A stretch of DNA of 64,000 bases from Lewinellaceae bacterium (GTDB taxonomy: Bacteria; Bacteroidota; Bacteroidia; Chitinophagales; Saprospiraceae): assembly GCA_020636325.1 (NCBI GenBank), contig JACJYC010000002.1:124001-188000 (forward strand), read 5' to 3'. The notes beneath the pieces are model-generated. The model saw nothing but the letters and a program-made list of their open reading frames with translations, made no database searches and was not told the DNA's origin. Shown here piece after piece: positions 42,393 to 49,855 of the stretch (positions within the stretch are counted from its first letter, which is position 1; the number at the start of each line of letters is the position of its first letter). The position numbers were made by a program, and so were the translations under genes.

Positions 42393-43244
42393 TTAATAAG
42401 CAACCACGCGCTGCCGGGCTACGCCCAGTCCTTCCACGCACAACTCCATCGCATCCCCTGGGCGCAGGTAACGCTGCGGATTCAAGCCCATGCCGACGCC
42501 GAAGGGCGTACCGGTGGAAATGACATCTCCGGGCAGAAGGGTCATGAACTGGCTGATATAACTCACCAGAAAAGGCACTTTGAACACCAGGTCGGCGGTG
42601 CTGCTGTTCTGCATCATTTCGCCGTTGAGGGTAAGCCAGAGGGGCAGGTTGCCGCTGTCGGGAATTTCATCTGAGGTCACCAGATAAGGACCCAACGGCG
42701 CAAAGGTATCGGCGCTTTTGCCTTTTACCCATTGCCCTGAGCGCTCCAGCTGGAAGGCCCGTTCGCTGATATCGTTGTGGACGAGATACCCCGCAATATG
42801 GCTCACGGCATCGGCTTCCTCCACGTAAGCGGCCTTTTTGCCGATCACGACAGCCAGTTCCACTTCCCAGTCCGTCTTGACGCTGTTTTTGGGAATGATC
42901 ACATCGTCAAACGGGCCGCATATGGCGCTGGTGGCCTTGAAGAACAACACCGGCTCTTTCGGCAGTTCCATGCCGCTCTCTTTAGCATGCTGGGCATAGT
43001 TCAACCCCACGCAGATCAGCTTGGACGGACGGGCGATGGGCGCCCCCAGCCGCTCGCCGCTGTCAACCGGCGGGCAATCTTCCCGATGGGTTTCGAGCCA
43101 CTTTTTCAGGCCTTTGATGCCGTCCTCCGCGAAAAAGGCCTCATCAAAATCGGAAGTGAACGCGCTCACATCCAGGCGCAGGCCGTTTTCCAGTTCTACG
43201 CCGGGTTTTTCCCCGCCGGCAGGGCCGAATCTCAGTAATTTCAT
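42393..43244 (-). CDS. FAH-family 2,4-diketo-3-deoxy-L-fuconate hydrolase (probable)
   Basis: A 283-residue fumarylacetoacetate hydrolase-fold enzyme. Metal-binding and catalytic motifs are present: KLICVGLNYAQHAKESG, PVLFFKATSAICGP, DWEVELAVVIGKKA with the acidic ligands, HNDISERAFQLE, and DVISTGTPFGVGMG. In the non-phosphorylating fucose pathway this enzyme splits 2,4-diketo-3-deoxy-L-fuconate to pyruvate and L-lactate; the gene context supports this over other FAH activities. The ATG at 43244 begins MKLLRFGPAGGE. Confidence 0.85.
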   Translation of the reverse strand: MKLLRFGPAGGEKPGVELENGLRLDVSAFTSDFDEAFFAEDGIKGLKKWLETHREDCPPVDSGERLGAPIARPSKLICVGLNYAQHAKESGMELPKEPVLFFKATSAICGPFDDVIIPKNSVKTDWEVELAVVIGKKAAYVEEADAVSHIAGYLVHNDISERAFQLERSGQWVKGKSADTFAPLGPYLVTSDEIPDSGNLPLWLTLNGEMMQNSSTADLVFKVPFLVSYISQFMTLLPGDVISTGTPFGVGMGLNPQRYLRPGDAMELCVEGLGVARQRVVAY

Positions 43245-43300
43245 GGTATAGATTTTAGGCCGGCTCCCCGGCAATCCTGGCTATTTTCCCCCCACGCTCC

Positions 43301-43350
43301 ACAAACAACCACAAACAAACATAAACACCCACAAACAACCATAAACAACA
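43301..43350 (+). repeat. Decamer array (ACAAACAACC), 5 units
   Basis: Five decamers of the family seen at 37411-37480, same orientation and with the same ATAAACAACA end unit, between the FAH hydrolase and KDF dehydrogenase genes. Confidence 0.92.
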
Positions 43351-43361
43351 ATCTTTCCAAT

Positions 43362-44138
43362 TCAAGTATTCAACTTCACAAATCCGCCGTCGATCGGGTA
43401 GTCCGTCCCGGTAATGAAACCGGCCTCGTCCGAACAAAGGTACAATGCCAGGGCGGCTACCTCTTCGGGTGTCCCCATGCGTCCGATCGGCTGGGTTTTC
43501 GACAGCTTCTCGAACATCTCACCTTCTTTTCCGGGATAATTCTTTGCCAGGAATCCGTCGACGAACGGCGTATGGATCCGCGCAGGCGAAATGCTGTTGC
43601 AGCGGATGCGATCGGCAACATAATCCTTGGCCACGGAAAGGGTCATTGCCAACACCGCGCCCTTGGTCATGGAATAGGCAAACCGGTCGGCAATGCCCAC
43701 CAGGCCGGCCACCGAGGCCATGTTCAGGATGACGCCGCCGCCGTTGGCTTTCATATGCGGCAAACAGGCCTGCATGCAGTTGTACACGCCTTTGACATTG
43801 ACGCGGTACAGCCGGTCCAGATCATCCGGCCCTGTTTTTTCCAGGTTGCCGACGTGGGCGATCCCGGCGTTGTTCACCAGGATATCAATGGGGCCTTCCC
43901 CGGCGATACGGTCGATTGTTTCCTTTACGGCATCGGTATCCCCGACATCCCCGGCATAAACCCGGGCCGAACCGCCCGCTTCGGTGATCGTTGCGGCTAC
44001 CTGGCCGGCTTGTTCCGCATTGAAATCCAGGATGCAAACCCGGGCGCCGTTCCGGGCAAAGAGCCGGGCAATAGCCGCTCCGATGCCGCTGCCGCCGCCG
44101 GTGATGACCGCTTGTTTGTGTTCCAGTGTGAATGGCAT
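43362..44138 (-). CDS. SDR-family 2-keto-3-deoxy-L-fuconate dehydrogenase
   Basis: A 258-residue short-chain dehydrogenase: TGGGSGIGAAIARLFARNGA for cofactor binding, NNAGIAHVG, and catalytic Ser/Tyr/Lys in MASVAGLVGIADRFAYSMTKGA. The C-terminus is GTDYPIDGGFVKLNT. It resembles the SDRs that oxidise 2-keto-3-deoxy-L-fuconate at C4 in the fucose oxidation pathway. It follows the GH127 gene by 3 nt and is clearly co-transcribed with it. Confidence 0.83.
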   Translation of the reverse strand: MPFTLEHKQAVITGGGSGIGAAIARLFARNGARVCILDFNAEQAGQVAATITEAGGSARVYAGDVGDTDAVKETIDRIAGEGPIDILVNNAGIAHVGNLEKTGPDDLDRLYRVNVKGVYNCMQACLPHMKANGGGVILNMASVAGLVGIADRFAYSMTKGAVLAMTLSVAKDYVADRIRCNSISPARIHTPFVDGFLAKNYPGKEGEMFEKLSKTQPIGRMGTPEEVAALALYLCSDEAGFITGTDYPIDGGFVKLNT

Positions 44139-44141
44139 GGT

Positions 44142-46520
44142 TTATCCTTCGCTTGTTTCTGTCCTGATCATCCGCACGCTGAAAACGGGGCCCGCCCGGT
44201 GCCCGACATGCGGCATAAACTTGATATTGACCCGGCGTTTCGACCGGGTAAGTTCCGGGGGAATGGGGTAGGTAACGGTGATGAACTGCCCGTCCGCTTT
44301 CCCCGAAATATTCTCAGTGGCAATGGTCTGGCCGTCTACCTGGATATCGAAAGTCTTGGAGCCGGTAAAGCCGCCCCAGTATTCAACTGCCAGCGCCATG
44401 GGTCCTTCAGGCAGCACGTTCATCTGGAACCCGAACCAGCCGCCGCGTTCGGCGCCCCGCATTTTCCGGTCCTGGAAGTCCTGGGGAAAGGTTTTTTCAC
44501 CTTCCAGCTTGTGGTTGCGTTCGGGCTGCATTTCGCCCATTTGCAGAAAGTCAAAGGTAAGGGCTTCCAGCCGTTTTTTCTCGGCCAGTTCGGCTTCGTA
44601 GGCCGCCTGCTTTTCGTCCCATTTTTGTTGATTGAAAATGTCCCAGTATACCGAATACCGGCGCTCGTTGGTCTGATAGAACGGTTTGAGGACCACATCG
44701 CGGGGTTTGCCCACGCCTTCGGTTTTGAAGGTATTGGGTTCCCCCGCAACCGGTTTGAGCCAGGCTTCCGGATTGCGGTCTTCCGTAAAGAAATACGGCA
44801 CATAATCCGGAGCATGGGCATTGGGGTCGTCTTCGGGGCCCAGGTCGCCGGCCAGTACCAGCGGGCCGTACATGACCGCAATCCGGTCGGTGTCGTCGGG
44901 CATGGTCTCCAGCCGGAGCGTGAACGGGAATTTGACCGTCACCTTATCGCCGTCTTTCCAGTAGCGCCGGATGGCGATGAAACTGCCCGGCGCTTCGGTG
45001 ATCTCCTGCACCTTGCCGTTGACCTGCACTTCGGCGCCCGAGGGGTCAACCCAATAGGGATAGCGTATGCGCAGAATGAGCCCCACAGGCTCCGGGGTCG
45101 AAAAGGTCAGGGTAGATCCCTGTTGCTCGGGGAAACGGGTATCCTGCCGGAGCTTCAGCCCTTTCTCCGGCCAGTCCAGCTCGGAGGCGATAAACTGGTC
45201 GACAAACAGTTCTTCGTCGTTGTGGTAATAGATGGCGCCGCCGTACTTGCTGTGGTTTTCCATCCCGGTGCCGATGCAGCAGGTGAACCACATCGGGTCC
45301 TGGTATTCCTTGCGGCCGCCCATTTCCAGGGAGAGGTTGTAGATCACCCGGCCGTCTTTGGGGTTTTGAGAGGAAAGGATATGGTTGAACAGGGCCCGTT
45401 CGTAAAAATCGCCGATCTCGGCGCTGGCATTGAGCCTGAACAGGTGGTCGGACAACTTCAACATGTTGTACACATTGCAGGTTTCGGTGGTTTCGTCGCT
45501 GAGGCGGTTGCGCAGCTTGTCGGGTTGTCCGAAATACTCGTGGTTGCCGTGCCCGCCGGTTACGTAGGAATGATGGTGCACCACCCGGTCCCAGAAGAAA
45601 GCGGCCGCATCCAGGTCGTGCTGGTCGGCGGTCAGTTCGTAGCGGCGTTCCAGTCCGATGAGTTTGGGGATCTGGGTATTGCCGTGTTTGTTGGGCAGGA
45701 TGTCTTCACCTTCGGCGAGGGGTTCCAGGATGGCCTTGTGCTGAAAAATGCGGGAAAGGCGCAGATAGCGTTCATCGCCTGTATCGGCGTAGAGGTCGGC
45801 CAGGGTTTCATTGATGCCGCCGTGTTCGCAGTTGAGCATATCCTGCACCTGTTCGTCGGTGAGTCCGCCGACGACGGTTTCGATCCAGTCGGCCAGTTTC
45901 CGGTTTACGATCAGGGCTTTCTGGTTGCCGCAGAGCCGGTAGGCGTCCCGGAGGCCGGCCATGGTTTTGTGCTCGTTGTACCAGGGCACCCAGATGCCGT
46001 TCAGGTCGAATCCCTGGGACCTGATATCGCCTTTGGCCACTTCTTCGGTCAGGATCTTTTTGCCGTTGGGAAAAGCGCCGATAAACCCGTCGCCGTCCGC
46101 TTCCTGACAGGCTGCCAGCTCATCGACGATATAATTGACCCGGTCGAGCATCCGCTGGTCGCCCGTGGTGCGATACATCAGCGAGCAACCGCTCAGGTAA
46201 TGCCCCAGGCTATGACCGGCGATGGTCTCATTCTCCCAGCCCGGGTAATGCTCCGCTTTGGGTTCGAGGCCCGCAGCTTCCCGGAATTTGGCCAGGAACC
46301 GGTCGGGCTCGTAATTGAGGAGCGATTGCAGGTTGAGGTCGGTAGCGTGTTTGAAGGGCCCGTCCAACAATTTGACCTGAGCAAGATCAAAGGGCAGCAC
46401 CCGGAAGGTCACTTTTTCAGGACCGCCGGTTTGAACAAAATAAGCCTTGGGCGGGCTGCTTTGGCAAGCGACAATCAAAAGGGGCACCAACGACAACAAG
46501 CAAATGGACCTGCAAGACAT
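44142..46520 (-). CDS. Glycoside hydrolase family 127 lipoprotein
   Basis: A 792-residue enzyme with a lipoprotein signal (LLSLVPLLIVACQSS). The (alpha/alpha)6 catalytic domain carries the GH127 hallmarks: GHSLGHYLSG, ETTETCNVYNMLKLS with the catalytic cysteine, and MWFTCCIGTGMENHSKYG with the zinc-binding cysteine pair. C-terminal beta domains follow. GH127 enzymes remove beta-L-arabinofuranose (HypBA1) or, in other members, unusual sugars such as aceric acid. Linkage to L-fucose genes suggests a polysaccharide that also releases L-fucose, but the bond it cleaves is unknown. First gene of the operon. Confidence 0.9.
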   Translation of the reverse strand: MSCRSICLLSLVPLLIVACQSSPPKAYFVQTGGPEKVTFRVLPFDLAQVKLLDGPFKHATDLNLQSLLNYEPDRFLAKFREAAGLEPKAEHYPGWENETIAGHSLGHYLSGCSLMYRTTGDQRMLDRVNYIVDELAACQEADGDGFIGAFPNGKKILTEEVAKGDIRSQGFDLNGIWVPWYNEHKTMAGLRDAYRLCGNQKALIVNRKLADWIETVVGGLTDEQVQDMLNCEHGGINETLADLYADTGDERYLRLSRIFQHKAILEPLAEGEDILPNKHGNTQIPKLIGLERRYELTADQHDLDAAAFFWDRVVHHHSYVTGGHGNHEYFGQPDKLRNRLSDETTETCNVYNMLKLSDHLFRLNASAEIGDFYERALFNHILSSQNPKDGRVIYNLSLEMGGRKEYQDPMWFTCCIGTGMENHSKYGGAIYYHNDEELFVDQFIASELDWPEKGLKLRQDTRFPEQQGSTLTFSTPEPVGLILRIRYPYWVDPSGAEVQVNGKVQEITEAPGSFIAIRRYWKDGDKVTVKFPFTLRLETMPDDTDRIAVMYGPLVLAGDLGPEDDPNAHAPDYVPYFFTEDRNPEAWLKPVAGEPNTFKTEGVGKPRDVVLKPFYQTNERRYSVYWDIFNQQKWDEKQAAYEAELAEKKRLEALTFDFLQMGEMQPERNHKLEGEKTFPQDFQDRKMRGAERGGWFGFQMNVLPEGPMALAVEYWGGFTGSKTFDIQVDGQTIATENISGKADGQFITVTYPIPPELTRSKRRVNIKFMPHVGHRAGPVFSVRMIRTETSEG

Positions 46521-46614
46521 AAGCTTTCGGTTTCGGATGAACGGATAGCGCCCAAAGCTAAAAAAAATGAAGAAAAAACCCGGCTTTACGAAATGCGCCG
46601 TGCAGGAATTTTCC

Positions 46615-46622
46615 TAGTTTTG
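46615..46622 (+). promoter_or_regulatory. -7 box (TAGTTTTG)
   Basis: TAGTTTTG fits TAnnTTTG 40 nt before the ATG at 46662, in the gap shared with the divergent GH127 gene. The -33 element is weak. Confidence 0.45.
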
Positions 46623-46661
46623 AAAAATGCATCCTTATTTTAACCGTTCAATGGCCATAAA

Positions 46662-47756
46662 ATGAATTTTACGGAGCGCTCATCCTGCCGAATTCCCGCT
46701 GCTTTCCAGTCAAGACCACTATACCGGATGTTTTGGACCTGGGCCCTGACCATGGGCTGCAGCCCGGTTTTTACCCAGCAAATCCTGAACGGCAGTTTCG
46801 AAACCGTCCAGGTGCAGTGCGGGTACAACCTGTCCAATGAAGATTTTTCGGATAAAATGCCGGATGTGGTCGGGTTCGGGGAGAAGAACGAACTGGATAT
46901 CCTGCAAAACCAATGCAACTACGGTCCGGCGCAGAGCGGGCGGTATTTTGTCGCCTTGTACGGCAAGGAGGGCCTTACGGATGCTCTGGGACTCCGATTG
47001 TCGGCGCCGTTGGACCCGCAGCTGACCTATAAGGTGGAATTTTACGCCAAGATCGGAGAGATCGATGACCTGGCCTCCCGGCTGGCTGTCGGCGTGGGCA
47101 CTACGGCTACGTCACACGGCGAATTGCTGTACACCACATCGGATCTCTACCGGGAATGGACCCGGTATGAGTTCCAGTTCAAGCCGCCGATCGCAGGGGC
47201 TTACCTTACCGTGTTGATCGAAACTGCCGGCGGCGCCTGGCTCTTCGTCGACAACTTTTCGCTGGTTTGCCCCAGGATCGGGTTGGGCCCCGACACCACT
47301 TATTGCGAAGTGCAAAATATCCTGCTTGAATCGAAGGACGAGTTCGATGCCTACCGGTGGAGCGACCAATCCACCGGGCGCAGCATCACGGTCAGTCAAC
47401 CGGGGCTTTACTGGATGGAAGGCGTCACCGGAGGCTGCACGGTCAGGGATACGGTCAGGATTGCGGAGGACGAATTCAATTGCACCTGCAAGGTGTACCT
47501 TCCGACGGGCTTTTCCCCCAACGACGACGGCATCAACGATACCTGGACGCCGGTTTCCCCTTGTGAGCTGATGGATTACGAATTGCTGGTTTTTAACCGG
47601 TGGGGCGGCGTGGTGTTCCGGTCTCAAAACCCGGCTGAAGGGTGGAACGGCAGGGAATCTCCGGCCGGGACCTATCCATATCTGCTGCGATACCGGGTAG
47701 CGCACGGGGATTCCGGCGAGATGCGGGCCACAGGCGCGGTCAACCTGATCCGATAA
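46662..47756 (+). CDS. Secreted protein with T9SS type B (gliding motility-associated) sorting domain
   Basis: A 364-residue protein. The first 40 residues form an n-region and a short hydrophobic segment (FWTWALTMGCSPVFTQQ). Residues 41-205 look like a carbohydrate-binding or galactose-binding-like jelly roll (ILNGSFETVQV, GRYFVALYGKEGLTDALGLR, AGGAWLFVDNFSLVCP), followed by an Ig-like segment and the type B sorting domain (VYLPTGFSPNDDGINDTWTP, FNRWGGVVFRS, PAGTYPYLLRY). Function is unknown; surface attachment via T9SS is likely. The ATG at 46728 is an alternative start. Confidence 0.82.
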   Translation: MNFTERSSCRIPAAFQSRPLYRMFWTWALTMGCSPVFTQQILNGSFETVQVQCGYNLSNEDFSDKMPDVVGFGEKNELDILQNQCNYGPAQSGRYFVALYGKEGLTDALGLRLSAPLDPQLTYKVEFYAKIGEIDDLASRLAVGVGTTATSHGELLYTTSDLYREWTRYEFQFKPPIAGAYLTVLIETAGGAWLFVDNFSLVCPRIGLGPDTTYCEVQNILLESKDEFDAYRWSDQSTGRSITVSQPGLYWMEGVTGGCTVRDTVRIAEDEFNCTCKVYLPTGFSPNDDGINDTWTPVSPCELMDYELLVFNRWGGVVFRSQNPAEGWNGRESPAGTYPYLLRYRVAHGDSGEMRATGAVNLIR

Positions 47757-47859
47757 GCGCCGGAGGAAACATGTGTCGACTAATATGAAACAATAGTAGA
47801 GCGGCATGGCCGTTTTAAGCCCGAACTTTACGGCATTTCCCAGTCATCAAACTGATTAG

Positions 47860-49509
47860 ATGAAGCACCGTTACATTCTTTTTTTTCTTTCCATCGCATT
47901 GACCTTCACAACGGTTTCCGGCCGGCAGACCATCGCCGAACAGCTCAAGACAGCCACCGGCAGGGAACGGGTCGATTTGTTGAACGCCGATGTGGAGCAA
48001 CTCCGGTTTACAGACGCTGAAACAGCAAAAAAACGGGCCGAAGAAGCGCTCAAACTGAGCAAAAAACTCAATTACCCATCAGGTATCGCCAAAAGCAGCC
48101 TGTATCTCGGGATCAAAGCACGGGATGATAAGAGTTATCAAAAATCCGCCAATTACCTGGAAGAAGCCGCCCAGGCCGCCCAGGCCGCCGGAGACCGGAA
48201 CCTGGAATTGACCGCATGGAAGGTGCTGGAGCAGGTTGCCCGCATAAAAGGCTGGAACAATTCCCTGGCAGAGGCCGAACTGCACATTAAAAAACTGGAA
48301 AACGGCATCGCCCTGGAAGCCAAATCCGCCGAGTACGAACAATTGAAAACGGACTTCGACACCAAGGAAGACGCCCTCAGCAAATCCCTGACCGAGAACC
48401 AGGCCATCCGCCGGACCCTGAACATGACCCGGGAAGAGATCCTTGTGCAAGAAGCCGAACTGGCCCGGATAGGCCAGCAAAAGGCGGAACTGGAAACCAA
48501 AGCTGCGCAACTGGAGGCCGAATCCGCCCGAAACGCCCTGGAAGCCAGTGAAAAGGAAAAGGAGCTCCTGCAGATCAACGACCGCCTCAGGCGCCAGCGG
48601 TTGATCCAGCTCATGCTGTTTATCGGGTTGGGCGCCGCAGTGGTCATTATTTTCCTCCTTTACCGGTTTTACCGGTTGAAGCGGATCCGCGCTGAAGAAA
48701 AAATCCAGGCCCAGCGCCAGCTCATGCAACAGGAGAAAATGGCAACCCTCGGCCAGCTCACCGCCGGAATCGCGCATGAGATCAAAAACCCGCTCAATTT
48801 TGTCAATAACTTCGCCGAAGGTTCCTCGGAAATGGCCGAGGATCTGAAGGATGCGCTGAACAAAACGGGGTCCTCATCCGACGACCAGGAGCTGGCCATG
48901 GAATTGGCCGAAGACCTCCGGCAAAACGCCGCCTATATCCTGCACCACGGCAAACGCGCCGACCGGATCATCAACAGCATGATGGAACACGCCCGCGGCG
49001 ACCGGGGCGCCCCGCAGCAAGTAGACCTGAACCTGCTGGTGGAAGACTCCGTGAATTTGACCTACCACGGCTATCGCGCCCTGCACCCTACCTTTAATAT
49101 CGATCTGCAGCTGGATCTGGCACAGTCGCTGCCCAAGGCGGAAATCGTCCCGCAGGACCTGAGCCGGGTACTGCTCAACCTCCTCAACAATGCCTGCTAC
49201 GCCCTGCACCAGAAATTCAAGGAGAAGGGTGAGGCATTCGCCCCTGTCCTGTCGGTTAAAACCGAAAGAACAGCCGATGACCTGGTCATCCGCATCCGCG
49301 ACAACGGCCCGGGAATCCCTGAGGCCATCCGCGACAAGGTGTTCAACCCCTTCTTCACGACCAAACCTACCGGAGAAGGCAATGCGGGCCTCGGGCTGTC
49401 CATCAGCTACGACATCGTAGTGCAGGGAATGAACGGGAAGATCGATTTCAAGAGTAAAGAAGGAGAGTTTACGGAGTTTGAGATCCGGGTGCCTGGGGGG
49501 AGGGTGTGA
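47860..49509 (+). CDS. Membrane sensor histidine kinase with periplasmic helical region
   Basis: A 549-residue protein: signal peptide (MKHRYILFFLSIALTFTTVS), TPR-like helices, a long coiled coil (about residues 130-245), one membrane helix (LIQLMLFIGLGAAVVIIFLL), then HisKA with His306 in GIAHEIKNPLNF and a HATPase with LLNNACYALHQ, DNGPGIPE and GNAGLGLSISYD. The gene is convergent with the hybrid regulator at 49856-51841 and has no adjacent response regulator of its own. It resembles the kinase at 3385 in layout but is a different branch (NtrB-like H-box). Confidence 0.9.
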   Translation: MKHRYILFFLSIALTFTTVSGRQTIAEQLKTATGRERVDLLNADVEQLRFTDAETAKKRAEEALKLSKKLNYPSGIAKSSLYLGIKARDDKSYQKSANYLEEAAQAAQAAGDRNLELTAWKVLEQVARIKGWNNSLAEAELHIKKLENGIALEAKSAEYEQLKTDFDTKEDALSKSLTENQAIRRTLNMTREEILVQEAELARIGQQKAELETKAAQLEAESARNALEASEKEKELLQINDRLRRQRLIQLMLFIGLGAAVVIIFLLYRFYRLKRIRAEEKIQAQRQLMQQEKMATLGQLTAGIAHEIKNPLNFVNNFAEGSSEMAEDLKDALNKTGSSSDDQELAMELAEDLRQNAAYILHHGKRADRIINSMMEHARGDRGAPQQVDLNLLVEDSVNLTYHGYRALHPTFNIDLQLDLAQSLPKAEIVPQDLSRVLLNLLNNACYALHQKFKEKGEAFAPVLSVKTERTADDLVIRIRDNGPGIPEAIRDKVFNPFFTTKPTGEGNAGLGLSISYDIVVQGMNGKIDFKSKEGEFTEFEIRVPGGRV

Positions 49510-49555
49510 GAGGGAGAGGGAGAGAGAGGGTGAGAGGGTGAGAGAGGGAGAGGGT
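49507..49555 (+). repeat. GA-rich array (GAGAGGGT type)
   Basis: Purine-only tract of GAGAGGG/GTGAGAGG units starting at the kinase stop codon. Same family as 39094-39131 and 60636-60709. Confidence 0.75.
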
Positions 49556-49855
49556 GATGCTTCGACTACGCTCAGCACAGGGAGCAAACTACGAGACCGT
49601 TCAATAAAGTGTTTTTCACGCGAAGACGCAAAGTTCTGATTTTCATCACGCTGCGCGTGCTAAAAATCCTGTTGACACAAAATTCTGAACAGTCTCCAAA
49701 CTACAGTGACAGGGAAAGATGCGAGGCCAAATAAACAGATCAACCTCCGGCGGCCGAAGCTCCGCAAGAGCGAAGGCGGTAAATAAACGAATCAACAGCA
49801 TCCACAAGCCCGGTTTCACCAAAGGCTCCGACGAAAAAAAAGGAAAAAACCGGAA
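49556..49855. other. Gene-free junction built from dispersed repeat fragments
   Basis: No gene seen. The stretch holds CTTCGACTACGCTCAGCAC (49560-49578) and TTCACGCGAAGACGCAAAG (49615-49633), which resemble short interspersed sequences common in Bacteroidota genomes (from general knowledge, not searched), then the 30-bp repeat copy at 49753-49782. Confidence 0.5.
49753..49782 (+). repeat. 30-bp dispersed repeat, copy 2
   Basis: Matches 25161-25190 at 26 of 30 positions, same orientation (GCCGAAGCTCCGCAAGAGCG then AAGGCGGTAA). Confidence 0.8.

Noticed and set aside
43572..46643. A 1023-codon open frame on the plus strand opposite the GH127 and KDF dehydrogenase genes
   Set aside because: It spans two genes and their junction on the opposite strand and its translation has no domain motifs; the minus-strand frames carry complete catalytic motifs.
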